NCBI GenBank assembly: GCA_029934165.1
Contig: JAOZMU010000225.1
Span: forward strand, 1 to 6,120
DNA: 6,120 nt
Origin: Bacteroidales bacterium
Lineage (GTDB): Bacteria > Bacteroidota > Bacteroidia > Bacteroidales > JAOZMU01
Reading direction: 5' to 3'
In this document: positions 1 through 6,120 of the stretch, in pieces
Layout of the letters: the number at the start of each line of letters is the position of its first letter
How positions within the stretch are numbered: position 1 is the stretch's first letter
The notes under the pieces: generated by a model
What the model saw: the letters and a program-made list of their open reading frames with translations, nothing else
Databases searched by the model: none
What the model was told of the DNA's origin: nothing
Made by a program: the position numbers and the translations under genes

Positions 1-1248
1 CCACGAATGATAGGATTATCTGGGCTACGTGGAACAGGAAAAACCACATTACTTTGGCAAATAGCAGAATATGCTTTTAACAAAAACGAACAAGAAGAAA
101 TATATTATTTCAATGTAGAAACACTAACAAGTTATGGATATGGCATATTTGATATTTTTGCACATATTGAAAATAATCATCCAGAAATGAGAAATGAAAA
201 GATTATTTTTTTATTTGATGAAGTCCATACAGACCCGAAATGGAGTAAATCGTTGAAAATTTTTTATGATGAACTTATTTTTTCATACATAGTTGCTACT
301 GGAAGCTCTGCACTATTATTACAAACAACAGCAGATTTGGCAACAAGAATGCTAATACTAAAAACATTTCCATTGCATTTTACAGAATATATTTCAATAA
401 CAAAAAATATTAAACTTGATAATCAAAAAGAATTTCAGAAAAACCTAAAAAATGCTTTATTTTATTCAAAAAACTTATCTCAAATTAAATTGCGTTTAGA
501 TGATTTACGTTCTGAAATAAATATTTATTTGCAAAAACTCGAAAATCCAAATATTTTAATTGATAATTATATTAAGTATCATAATATTACTCGTTTTGCA
601 AAGTATAAAGATATAAATTTTATTCATAAAGAAATAATAAGCTTGTATCATCGTGTAATTTACGAAGATATTCCGTTACTTACAGATAAAATAAATAGTA
701 ATGATGCAAAAAATATTTTATTACGTCTTGCGTCTTCCGATGAAATAAATATTCAAACATTAAGCGGACGACTCGGAATTTCGCAAAAACAAGTAAACGA
801 TACTATTGAAATTCTTGGCAAAGCAGAACTTCTAAATGTTTTATACCCTCATGGTAAAATCGACAACAAATTAACAAAAAAGAAAAAGGCATTTTTTATG
901 TCTCCGTCCGTTAGATTAGCTTTATTTTCAGAATTATATGACAATATTGATAAAGAATTTGTTGCGAGACTTTACGAAGATATTGTTGTAATGTATTTGA
1001 AACGTTTTTTTGATAATGCAATTCTATCATTTTCAAGTTACTCTGACAGTAAAAATCCGGATTTTATAATTTCCACACGCGAAAATCCTGTTCTTCTTGA
1101 AGTAGGAATAAATAAAAAATCAACAAAACAGATTACAAAAAGTAAAATAAAATGTAGATACGGAATAATTATCAATACAAAAATTGATGAAATAGAATTT
1201 AAAAATGATACAGTAATAATACCGTTAAAGTGGTTTTTATTGCTGTGA
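1..1248 (+). CDS. AAA_14/DUF4143-type P-loop ATPase with winged helix and nuclease-like C-terminal domain (5' end cut)
   Basis: The reading frame is open to the window edge. The first ATG (base 7) lies only five residues before the P-loop, so the true start is probably upstream; residue numbers here count from that ATG. Walker A is GLRGTGKT (6-13), Walker B is FLFDE (68-72), and a sensor-1-like TGSS (98-101) is followed by an R-x(5-6)-FPLHFTEY stretch (about 114-128) typical of AAA_14 ATPases. A helical region leads to a probable winged helix (about 236-285, with LSGRLGISQKQV). The C-terminal part (about 318-400) resembles the PD-(D/E)XK-like fold of DUF4143 proteins, with D352 and E365 in place. 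The lysine expected two residues after the glutamate is a glycine, and lysines follow at 370-371. Family members are ATPases of mostly unknown role, often mobile or horizontally spread. No membrane segments are seen. Base composition is very A/T-rich (14 G+C in bases 61-120, 11 in 601-660), unlike the genes to the right. The family call is firm; the cellular role is unknown. Confidence 0.85.
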   Translation, partial: PRMIGLSGLRGTGKTTLLWQIAEYAFNKNEQEEIYYFNVETLTSYGYGIFDIFAHIENNHPEMRNEKIIFLFDEVHTDPKWSKSLKIFYDELIFSYIVATGSSALLLQTTADLATRMLILKTFPLHFTEYISITKNIKLDNQKEFQKNLKNALFYSKNLSQIKLRLDDLRSEINIYLQKLENPNILIDNYIKYHNITRFAKYKDINFIHKEIISLYHRVIYEDIPLLTDKINSNDAKNILLRLASSDEINIQTLSGRLGISQKQVNDTIEILGKAELLNVLYPHGKIDNKLTKKKKAFFMSPSVRLALFSELYDNIDKEFVARLYEDIVVMYLKRFFDNAILSFSSYSDSKNPDFIISTRENPVLLEVGINKKSTKQITKSKIKCRYGIIINTKIDEIEFKNDTVIIPLKWFLLL

Positions 1249-1427
1249 TAATTAAGATTTTAAGTGTGCATTTTTGATTTGTAAACCAGTTTAAATATCT
1301 GAATACAAACACAATCCAATTTCTATAATTGTCTGTATATTAGACTTTGGACAAAATTTATTAACCACAAAAAATGCTCCATGAAAATTTCACTAAGTAT
1401 AAGTATGCTTGCGATGAGAAGTTTTTT
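1249..1427. other. Noncoding A/T-rich spacer after the ATPase gene
   Basis: No convincing gene or terminator is seen here. The ATPase gene is not followed by a clear hairpin with a T-run. Bases 1323-1427 are the drifting tail of the minus-strand remnant and show no family resemblance. One other minus-strand frame stays open for about 32 codons across 1300-1395 but has no ATG and no recognisable motif. Confidence 0.4.
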
Positions 1428-1541
1428 AATATTGCCGTCTTTTGTGATATAAGTAGTTCCGTAGAAAGTGTTGGCATAAAACAGCACATTTGCCGAGGTT
1501 TGTCCTTCGTTTTTGATGAAAGGAATTTGAAAATTGCCCAC
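1323..1541 (-). pseudogene. Remnant of a secreted protein's 'FIENKGQ' N-terminal domain (DUF7948-like)
   Basis: A minus-strand frame opens with GTG at 1541 and encodes 72 residues. The first 38 (bases 1541-1428) read like the N-terminal domain of large secreted Bacteroidota proteins, which often carry SBBP repeats and a C-terminal sorting domain. The visible signs are IPFIKNEGQ (residues 6-14; family pattern FIENKGQ), then VLFYA (19-23) and GTTYITKDG (28-36). After residue 38 the resemblance stops and the frame drifts into unrelated hydrophobic sequence before its stop. Upstream of the GTG the frame meets a stop after eight codons, so there is no ATG and no room for a signal peptide. Intact members run to many hundreds of residues, so this is best read as a truncated, dead fragment and not a small gene. 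The domain assignment is from recognised motif pattern, not from a search. Confidence 0.55.
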
Positions 1542-1546
1542 AATTA

Positions 1547-1614
1547 GGCATGTTTCATATTTAGTTTACACATTAAAAAAGTGTAAAGTTTATTGGAGCT
1601 ATATGAAACATGCC
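1547..1614. repeat. Nested inverted repeat with perfect 14-bp arms
   Basis: The arm GGCATGTTTCATAT (1547-1560) is repeated as its exact reverse complement at 1601-1614. Inside lies a second perfect inverted pair, TTTACAC (1565-1571) and GTGTAAA (1581-1587), around a 9-base A-rich loop. The unit could fold as one long hairpin with unpaired linkers of 4 and 13 bases. No T-run follows on either strand, so it is not a standard intrinsic terminator. I see no target-site duplication at the edges. It sits between the gene remnant and the SUMF1-like gene, about 55 bases before that gene's -7 element. It could be a small non-autonomous mobile element, the leftover end pair of a deleted one, or an operator. 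The repeat is seen directly; its nature is inference. Confidence 0.8.
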
Positions 1615-1670
1615 GAAAATCAACAAGCTGAAAATATCAACAAAAACCGTAAAAATCAGTTAATTGTTAC

Positions 1671-1678
1671 TAAATTTG
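1671..1678 (+). promoter_or_regulatory. Bacteroidota-type -7 promoter element for the SUMF1-like gene
   Basis: TAAATTTG matches the Bacteroidota -7 consensus TAnnTTTG exactly and ends 26 bases before the ATG at 1705, which would give a leader of about 20 bases. No clear TTG/TTTG is found at the usual -33 distance, so the match rests on the -7 box and its position. The leader is A-rich with no Shine-Dalgarno sequence, as is normal in this phylum. Confidence 0.5.
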
Positions 1679-1704
1679 TAGCGTAACCAAAAACTTCTAA
1701 ACAA

Positions 1705-2451
1705 ATGAAACAATTTCTCATCTTCTTATTATTTCTATCCATTATTTCAAGCGGCTCAAATGCACAAACAGAGCCAAAAATGGTTTTTGTCAAAGGCGGA
1801 ACATACTCTATGGGCAGCAAAAACGGCGATGGCGACGAAAAGCCAGTAATAGAAGTCGTTGTAAAAGATTTCTATATCAGCAAATGTGAAATAACAGTAA
1901 AAGAATATAAAATATTTTGCGACTCGACAGGACGAAAAATGCCGGACCCACCAATTTGGGGCTGGAAAGACGATTATCCGATGGTCTTTGTTTCGTGGAA
2001 AGATGCCGGTGCATACACACTTTGGTTGGCGCGGAAGACCGGAAAAAAATTCCGACTGCCTTATGAAAAAGAATGGGAATTTGCCGCAAGAGGCGGTACT
2101 AAAACAAAATCTTTGTTGTACAGTGGTAGTAACGAAATTGACGATGTTGCGTGGTATTTTGAAACAACTTATGGCTCTGGACCACAACCTGTTGGAATGA
2201 TGCAAGCTAACGAATTAGGGCTTCATGACATGAGCGGAAATGTTTGGGAATGGTGCAAAGACCAGTATTCTTTCAGCTACGAGACTAAGCAAACGCCAAA
2301 TGGGAACTCGCCAAACGGACAAAATTATCGTGTCCAGCGCGGCGGAGCATGGGACACGCACGGATACCACGCAAGGAGTACAAACCGGACGAGAAACGAC
2401 CCGGCAAGCTCGAACCGCAATGTTGGTTTTCGGATTGTTTATCGTAAATAA
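1705..2451 (+). CDS. Exported SUMF1/FGE-sulfatase-domain protein, probably not a formylglycine-generating enzyme
   Basis: The 248-residue protein starts with a clear signal peptide (hydrophobic core about 4-15, likely cleavage after SNA at 18-20). It has no lipobox cysteine, so it is predicted to be released into the periplasm or beyond. The rest is a compact SUMF1/FGE-sulfatase domain: MVFVKGGTYSMGS (26-38), YISKCEITVKEY (57-68), PMVFVSWKDAGAY (92-104), FRLPYEKEWEFAARGG (116-131), GLHDMSGNVWEWCKD (172-186), RVQRGGAWD (209-217) and NVGFRIV (239-245). True formylglycine-generating enzymes carry two copper-binding cysteines shortly after the RGGSW motif. Here the matching stretch (217-224) has none, with Thr218 and His222 near those places, so sulfatase activation is unlikely and no sulfatase gene is nearby. 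Relatives with this fold include gliding/secretion components (GldK/GldJ) and many uncharacterised surface proteins. The ATG at 1705 fits both the signal peptide and the promoter. It is a single-gene unit with its own terminator. Confidence 0.9.
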   Translation: MKQFLIFLLFLSIISSGSNAQTEPKMVFVKGGTYSMGSKNGDGDEKPVIEVVVKDFYISKCEITVKEYKIFCDSTGRKMPDPPIWGWKDDYPMVFVSWKDAGAYTLWLARKTGKKFRLPYEKEWEFAARGGTKTKSLLYSGSNEIDDVAWYFETTYGSGPQPVGMMQANELGLHDMSGNVWEWCKDQYSFSYETKQTPNGNSPNGQNYRVQRGGAWDTHGYHARSTNRTRNDPASSNRNVGFRIVYRK

Positions 2452-2459
2452 TACAAAGC

Positions 2460-2484
2460 CCTGTCCGAAATGGCAGGTTTTTTT
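2460..2484 (+). terminator. Intrinsic terminator after the SUMF1-like gene
   Basis: CCTGTC (2460-2465) pairs with GGCAGG (2472-2477), a 6-bp stem with one G-T pair, across the loop CGAAAT. Seven T residues (2478-2484) follow directly. It begins 9 bases after the stop codon of the SUMF1-like gene and ends 19 bases before the kinase start, so the two genes are probably separate transcripts. Confidence 0.8.
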
Positions 2485-2503
2485 GTAATATAAACTTGCC
2501 ATT

Positions 2504-3370
2504 ATGTCAAACGAAGATAAATACACAGCTTTAACTCAGGAAGTTGAGAGATTGAAATTGCAAATTCTTCGCCAGAAAAAACTCGCAGATGCAGGAGTAT
2601 TGCTCTATTCTGTGGTACACGAAATTCGTAATCCTACTAATTTTATTGGCAATTTTGCCCGTCTCAATACCGAAATTATTGAATCCGATTTAATGGCTGT
2701 TATCAACGATTTCTCGAAGCAATTGCCAAAAGATTTTAGTAATGATTTTTCGGAAATAATTTCTATTCTTTTAAGCAATAACAATAAGATTATCAATCAC
2801 TTTCGGCGATTGGAAACAACAATAGATAGTACCCTTTCGCAGGCTCCAGAAAAAAAGCTGGAAAACAAAAATTTTGAGCTAACAAAACTTATTTCACTAT
2901 CGCACAAACTGTCATATCATAGTTATATGACTAAAAATAAGCATCTTCCTGTTGCCTTTGAACAAAATTCTTTTGCTCCCGAAATTAATTTGCTGGGCAA
3001 TCCAAACGAACTGCAAAGAGTATTTATAAACCTGTTTTCCAACGCATTTCATGCACTGATGAAAAAAACAAAATCAATGACCGCCGAGTTCAATCCAATG
3101 TTGACGGTGAATATTGTTTTGGAGAATAAAAAAGAAATCCTAATTCGCATTCGTGATAACGGTACAGGGATTAAGAAGTCTTATATTAATAGGCTTTTCG
3201 AGCCATTTTTTACTACAAAAAAAGCTGAAGAAGGTACAGGATTGGGGTTGTATTTATCCAAAGAAATTATTGAAAAACAATTTGGCGGAAAGTTGTTAGT
3301 TAATTCTTCGTTGGGTGAATATACATGTTTTGAAATTCTATTAACACCCGAAATTTTACTCGGTAGTTAA
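2504..3370 (+). CDS. Soluble sensor histidine kinase without an input domain
   Basis: The 288-residue protein is a minimal two-component kinase that should autophosphorylate on His39 and pass the phosphate to an unidentified response regulator. A short N-terminal coiled coil (about 8-28) leads into the dimerisation helix with the H-box VVHEIRNPTNF (37-47). The catalytic domain shows the N-box NLFSNAFHAL (176-185, Asn180 for Mg), the G1 box RDNGTGI (217-223), the F-box FEPFFTTK (232-239) and the G2 box GTGLGL (244-249), so all ATP-binding motifs are intact. The helical stretch between the H-box and the catalytic domain is somewhat long (about 50-120). There is no membrane segment, PAS, GAF or TPR region, so any signal must come through a partner or the short coiled coil. 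An in-frame stop six codons upstream supports the ATG at 2504. A weak -7-like TAAACTTG (2491-2498) lies just before it, which would make the mRNA nearly leaderless. The last 15 bases overlap the end of the opposing permease gene. Confidence 0.92.
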   Translation: MSNEDKYTALTQEVERLKLQILRQKKLADAGVLLYSVVHEIRNPTNFIGNFARLNTEIIESDLMAVINDFSKQLPKDFSNDFSEIISILLSNNNKIINHFRRLETTIDSTLSQAPEKKLENKNFELTKLISLSHKLSYHSYMTKNKHLPVAFEQNSFAPEINLLGNPNELQRVFINLFSNAFHALMKKTKSMTAEFNPMLTVNIVLENKKEILIRIRDNGTGIKKSYINRLFEPFFTTKKAEEGTGLGLYLSKEIIEKQFGGKLLVNSSLGEYTCFEILLTPEILLGS

Positions 3371-5800
3371 CGCATCTGACGGATTTGCATAAGCCGCCCT
3401 AATTGACTGATAACCAACTGCTATGATGGTGATAATGACGCTAATTCCGCCAGATATTAAATACACATCAACTCCAAGTTTTGTATGAAATGCAAACATC
3501 TCAAACCATTGGTACATAATAAAATATGCTATTGGCCAAGCAATAAGATTTGAAATAAAAACCAAAATAAAAAAATCCTTCGACAACAACAATACTATAC
3601 CTCGTACCGATGCGCCTAAAGTTTTTCTTATTCCAATTTCTTTAGTCCTACGCTCGGCAACGTATGAAATCAACCCGAGTACGCCCAAACAAGAGACAAT
3701 AATTGTTAAGATGGAAAAGTACGAAAATATTTTTTGCATTTTTCTTTCTGTTGAGTAAAATCCAGTAATAGACTCGTGTAAAAACCGAAAATTAAATGGC
3801 ATATTTCCGCCAAAAGATTTTCTTTTATGCTCGATAAAGCGCATTGTTTTACTTATGTTTTTATCCGAAATACGTATATTCAACAATGGCAAAGCAGCAC
3901 TAGTTGGCACAATAATTATTGGGTCTATTTTGCTGTGCAGAGAAATATAGTTGAAATCGCGAGCTACACCAATAACATACCCGTTACGCCCAGCACTCTC
4001 TTTACTATTAACACCCAGCTGAATACACTTTCCGATGGCATTTTTATTGTTTTTCCACCCGAAACTTTTAACTGCCGACTCGTTGATAATAAAATGGTTT
4101 TTTCTACCATCGACAGAATCTTTTACAAATGCACGCCCAGCCAAAATGCCAATTCCCATCATCTCAATGTACGAATAATCGACAGTTATATAGTTTACAT
4201 CACGCTGAATCATCTGACTATCAACCTCTATCAAATTTGCGCTACGACTCATTCTCTCGTCAGGTAGTCGCGATGATGATGTTGCTACCGCCTTGATTTC
4301 AGCATTTTTGAGTATTTCCCTACGAAAAATAGGTATTTGTTTTATCAAAGAAGTATCGCGTATTGGAGAGACCAAAATATTTTTTTTGTTAAAACCAATA
4401 TCCTTACTAAAAAAATACTCAAGTTGTTGAGAAACAGCAATAGTCCCAATTATCATTACAATAGACACAACAAACTGAAAAACAACGAGAACACGTCGCA
4501 GTAAACCTTTACGCTTGCCCGGACGTGTTACGCCTTTTAGTACCCAAACTGGTAGAATATTGGAGAGATAAAACGCCGGATAGCTACCTGCCAAAAAACC
4601 AACTAAAATAGTTATAACGAGAACCTTCGAGGCAATAAGTGGTTCTAATAGTTTACTAAAACAAATTTGCTTATCTGTTATTTGGTTGAAGAAATCTAGC
4701 GATAATTCAACAATACCCAACCCAAAAATCATTGCAATAAGCGACAGAAGTACAGATTCGCCGATGAAAAGCCTTATTAATGAAAATCGACTAGCACCAA
4801 TAACTTTGCGTATTCCGACCTCTCTGGTGCGTAATGCGGAGCGCGCAGTAGCCATATTCATATAATTGATAGCCGCCACAACGAGGATAAAAAGTGCTAC
4901 CGCAGATAAAACCCAAATATAAACCCAGTTTCCTATCGGAAGGTCCCATTCAAGCTTTGAGTTAAGGTGGATTGTTTGAAGTGGTTGAAAACCTGCCACA
5001 TAAGTACTTTTCAGACGCTTGCCGGCATCTGACATATATTTATCATAGAAAGACGGAAAACGTGCAACTACTTTGGAAATATCGTGGCGGTCTTTTAGTA
5101 AAATATAAGTAAACGCATTAAATCGCCAGAGGCTGTTGTTGCCACTTAGCCAACCATTTATGGTGGACATAGAGATTAGCACGTCGAAACGAAGATGTGA
5201 ACTTTTTTTTACGTTTTCGATAACGCCAACAACAGTAAATTCTTGATTTCCACTTCTTAAAAGCGTTTTTCCGATTGGATTCTCCGTCCCAAAAAATTTC
5301 TCCGCAACCTTCTGTGTCAGAATGATTTGATTTGCCTTTTTTAGTGCCGTCTGTGCCGAGCCATAAATAAATTTATGCTGAAAAACATCAAATATAGTCG
5401 AATCGACATAATAAACCATAGATTCGTAATGCTCATCGTTTCCATGTTTGAACAAGTTTTCGCCAGCATCAATTAATCGGACAAATGTTTGTATTTCAGG
5501 GTTTTCCATCAGCAACAACGGTCCCAACAAAATGCCAGAAAGTGCAACATTTTTGTCGATAGACGTATTGCTATTATTATCGTCAGCAATTGTGTAAGAG
5601 GAAGTTACACGAAAAATCCTTTCGTGATTTTGATGATGCCTATCAAATGAAAGCTCATCTGAAATATACAACAAAATCAGAATAGAAGTAGCAATCCCAA
5701 TCGACAATCCGACAATATTTAGCACAGCATAAAACGGGTCTCGAAACAACCGCCGAAACATAGTACGTATATGAAAGTATATATCCTCATTAAAAATCAT
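3356..5800 (-). CDS. FtsX/MacB-like ABC transporter permease, two-module, eight membrane helices
   Basis: This 814-residue inner-membrane protein has the normal full length for the Bacteroidota family. It starts with a short cytosolic tail and a first helix (about 22-48) with the typical NIVGLSIGIA...DELSFDR pattern. A MacB-type periplasmic domain follows (about 50-285), then an FtsX core with helices near 293-313, 345-366 and 393-413. The signature AGSYPAFYLSNILPVWVLKG (404-423) precedes the fifth helix (about 433-455). A second periplasmic domain (about 456-685) leads to a second FtsX core with helices near 690-715, 741-763 and 778-800. The two coupling motifs REVGIRKVIGAS (326-337) and KEIGIRKTLGAS (720-731) are well preserved. 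Such permeases work with a LolD/MacB-like ATPase in mechanotransmission, lipoprotein handling or drug/peptide export. No ATPase gene is present here, and the substrate cannot be told. The ATG at 5800 gives the expected start. Two GCAGGTA repeats lie upstream, and the 3' end overlaps the kinase gene. Confidence 0.93.
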   Translation of the reverse strand: MIFNEDIYFHIRTMFRRLFRDPFYAVLNIVGLSIGIATSILILLYISDELSFDRHHQNHERIFRVTSSYTIADDNNSNTSIDKNVALSGILLGPLLLMENPEIQTFVRLIDAGENLFKHGNDEHYESMVYYVDSTIFDVFQHKFIYGSAQTALKKANQIILTQKVAEKFFGTENPIGKTLLRSGNQEFTVVGVIENVKKSSHLRFDVLISMSTINGWLSGNNSLWRFNAFTYILLKDRHDISKVVARFPSFYDKYMSDAGKRLKSTYVAGFQPLQTIHLNSKLEWDLPIGNWVYIWVLSAVALFILVVAAINYMNMATARSALRTREVGIRKVIGASRFSLIRLFIGESVLLSLIAMIFGLGIVELSLDFFNQITDKQICFSKLLEPLIASKVLVITILVGFLAGSYPAFYLSNILPVWVLKGVTRPGKRKGLLRRVLVVFQFVVSIVMIIGTIAVSQQLEYFFSKDIGFNKKNILVSPIRDTSLIKQIPIFRREILKNAEIKAVATSSSRLPDERMSRSANLIEVDSQMIQRDVNYITVDYSYIEMMGIGILAGRAFVKDSVDGRKNHFIINESAVKSFGWKNNKNAIGKCIQLGVNSKESAGRNGYVIGVARDFNYISLHSKIDPIIIVPTSAALPLLNIRISDKNISKTMRFIEHKRKSFGGNMPFNFRFLHESITGFYSTERKMQKIFSYFSILTIIVSCLGVLGLISYVAERRTKEIGIRKTLGASVRGIVLLLSKDFFILVFISNLIAWPIAYFIMYQWFEMFAFHTKLGVDVYLISGGISVIITIIAVGYQSIRAAYANPSDALTTE

Positions 5801-5824
5801 AATACAATCAAAATAGCGTGGTTT

Positions 5825-5845
5825 TACCTGCCGATAAGTACCTGC
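5825..5845 (-). promoter_or_regulatory. Pair of GCAGGTA direct repeats upstream of the permease gene
   Basis: Read on the minus strand, GCAGGTA occurs at 5845-5839 and again at 5831-5825, 14 bases apart from start to start and 25-45 bases before the permease ATG. Tandem half-sites in this position could bind a regulator. A TATTTTG stretch (5815-5809), one base short of the -7 consensus, lies between the repeats and the start codon. Only the repeats are seen; binding is speculation, and two 7-mers can occur by chance. Confidence 0.2.
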
Positions 5846-6011
5846 GCATTAAAAAATTTGCTTTCATCAATAATCGAATGCGAAGATAATAAAAATAAAA
5901 TTGTTTCCGTCAAAACAACATATATGAGCAGGGTTTATTCATAAAAATCAATTTCCATTGAAAAAAGTGTTATACGTATTTTTGCGGGTAAAAATGACAA
6001 TCATCTTTTTC
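5846..6011. other. Intergenic region upstream of the permease gene, no gene seen
   Basis: This A/T-rich stretch has frequent stops in all frames. Apart from the possible rightward promoter at 5958-5984, nothing is recognisable. It should contain the permease promoter on the minus strand, but no exact TAnnTTTG element was found close to the start codon. Confidence 0.4.
5958..5984 (+). promoter_or_regulatory. Possible rightward Bacteroidota promoter
   Basis: TATTTTTG (5977-5984) matches the -7 consensus TAnnTTTG, and TTG at 5958-5960 lies 16 bases upstream, slightly closer than the usual spacing. It would read rightward into the GC-rich structured block and on past the window, so its gene, if any, is not visible. 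In A/T-rich DNA such matches are common. Confidence 0.3.
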
Positions 6012-6120
6012 AGGGCGGCTGCGGGCTTTCCGCTTGTAGTTGCCTTGTGCCTTGCGTTTTTGGCAAAAGCGGTTTAGCGGAGCTTCCTATCGGTCGCTCG
6101 CCAAACCGCGCCAAAAATCC
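6012..6120. repeat. GC-rich palindromic block, probably the left part of an interspersed repeat (cut by window end)
   Basis: Base composition changes sharply from A/T-rich to GC-rich at about 6012. TTTTTGGC (6057-6064) pairs with GCCAAAAA (6110-6117), and GCGGTTT (6069-6075) pairs exactly with AAACCGC (6103-6109); further short pairing (about 6077-6083 with 6096-6101) closes on a loop at 6084-6095. Only the four A residues at 6065-6068 and a few bases near the top are unpaired. The opening stretch, with GGGCTTTCCGCTT at 6022-6034, resembles from memory the start of GC-rich repeats scattered between genes in Bacteroidota genomes. No T-run is seen, so a simple terminator is not favoured. The pairing is seen; the repeat-family assignment is inference. 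Confidence 0.5.

Noticed and set aside
1547..1614. Inverted repeat as an intrinsic terminator
   Set aside because: No T-run follows the hairpin on either strand, and it lies upstream, not downstream, of the plus-strand gene.
1547..1614. CRISPR or tandem repeat array
   Set aside because: There is only one inverted pair, with no regularly spaced direct repeats.
1249..1704. tRNA or other structured RNA gene in the gap
   Set aside because: No cloverleaf, TTCGA-type T-loop or other recognisable RNA motif was found; the only strong structure is the 68-bp inverted repeat.
1756..2205. 149-codon minus-strand open frame
   Set aside because: It is antisense to the SUMF1-like gene, whose family motifs run through the whole region; the translation is cysteine- and aromatic-rich without recognisable domain pattern.
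3827..4267. 146-codon plus-strand open frame inside the permease gene
   Set aside because: It lies wholly antisense to a strongly supported membrane-protein gene and shows no domain motif, so it is a shadow frame.
5994..6077. 27-codon frame starting ATG at 5994 and reading into the GC-rich block
   Set aside because: It follows a promoter-like sequence, but the peptide is simply the translation of the structured repeat (FRAAAGFPL...) and stops within the hairpin, so it is probably spurious.
6057..6117. Integron attC-like site
   Set aside because: The arms look like a bulged recombination hairpin, but the required core GTTRRRY and its partner RYYYAAC are not present, and no integrase or cassette is seen.

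Overview
The window most likely comes from a member of the Bacteroidota. The points in favour are A/T-rich DNA, start codons with A-rich leaders and no Shine-Dalgarno sequence, a TAnnTTTG-type -7 promoter element, a two-module FtsX-like permease of the form common in that phylum, and a fragment of the 'FIENKGQ' N-terminal domain found in large secreted Bacteroidota proteins. No genus can be named from the sequence.

Layout, left to right. (1) 1-1248 (+) is a P-loop ATPase of the AAA_14/DUF4143 type. Its 5' end is cut by the window edge, and it is clearly more A/T-rich than the rest. (2) 1249-1704 is a gap of about 450 bp. It holds a decayed minus-strand gene fragment (similarity at 1428-1541), a 68-bp nested inverted repeat with perfect 14-bp arms (1547-1614), and a -7 promoter element for the next gene. 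(3) 1705-2451 (+) is an exported SUMF1/FGE-fold protein that lacks the two catalytic cysteines of true formylglycine-generating enzymes. A good intrinsic terminator follows at 2460-2484. (4) 2504-3370 (+) is a small soluble histidine kinase with no recognisable sensor domain. (5) 5800-3356 (-) is a full-length eight-helix FtsX/MacB-like ABC transporter permease, whose 3' end overlaps that of the kinase gene by 15 bp. (6) 5801-6120 is noncoding. It ends in a GC-rich, strongly structured block that looks like half of an interspersed palindromic repeat running off the window.

The genes do not form one operon. The ATPase appears to stand alone, the SUMF1-like gene has its own promoter and terminator, and the kinase and permease converge. 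The kinase has no response regulator and the permease has no ATPase subunit inside the window, so their partners are either outside it or elsewhere in the genome. I see no convincing undescribed multi-gene system. The items most worth a second look are the two structured noncoding elements, the gene remnant beside one of them, and the ATPase with its unusual base composition.
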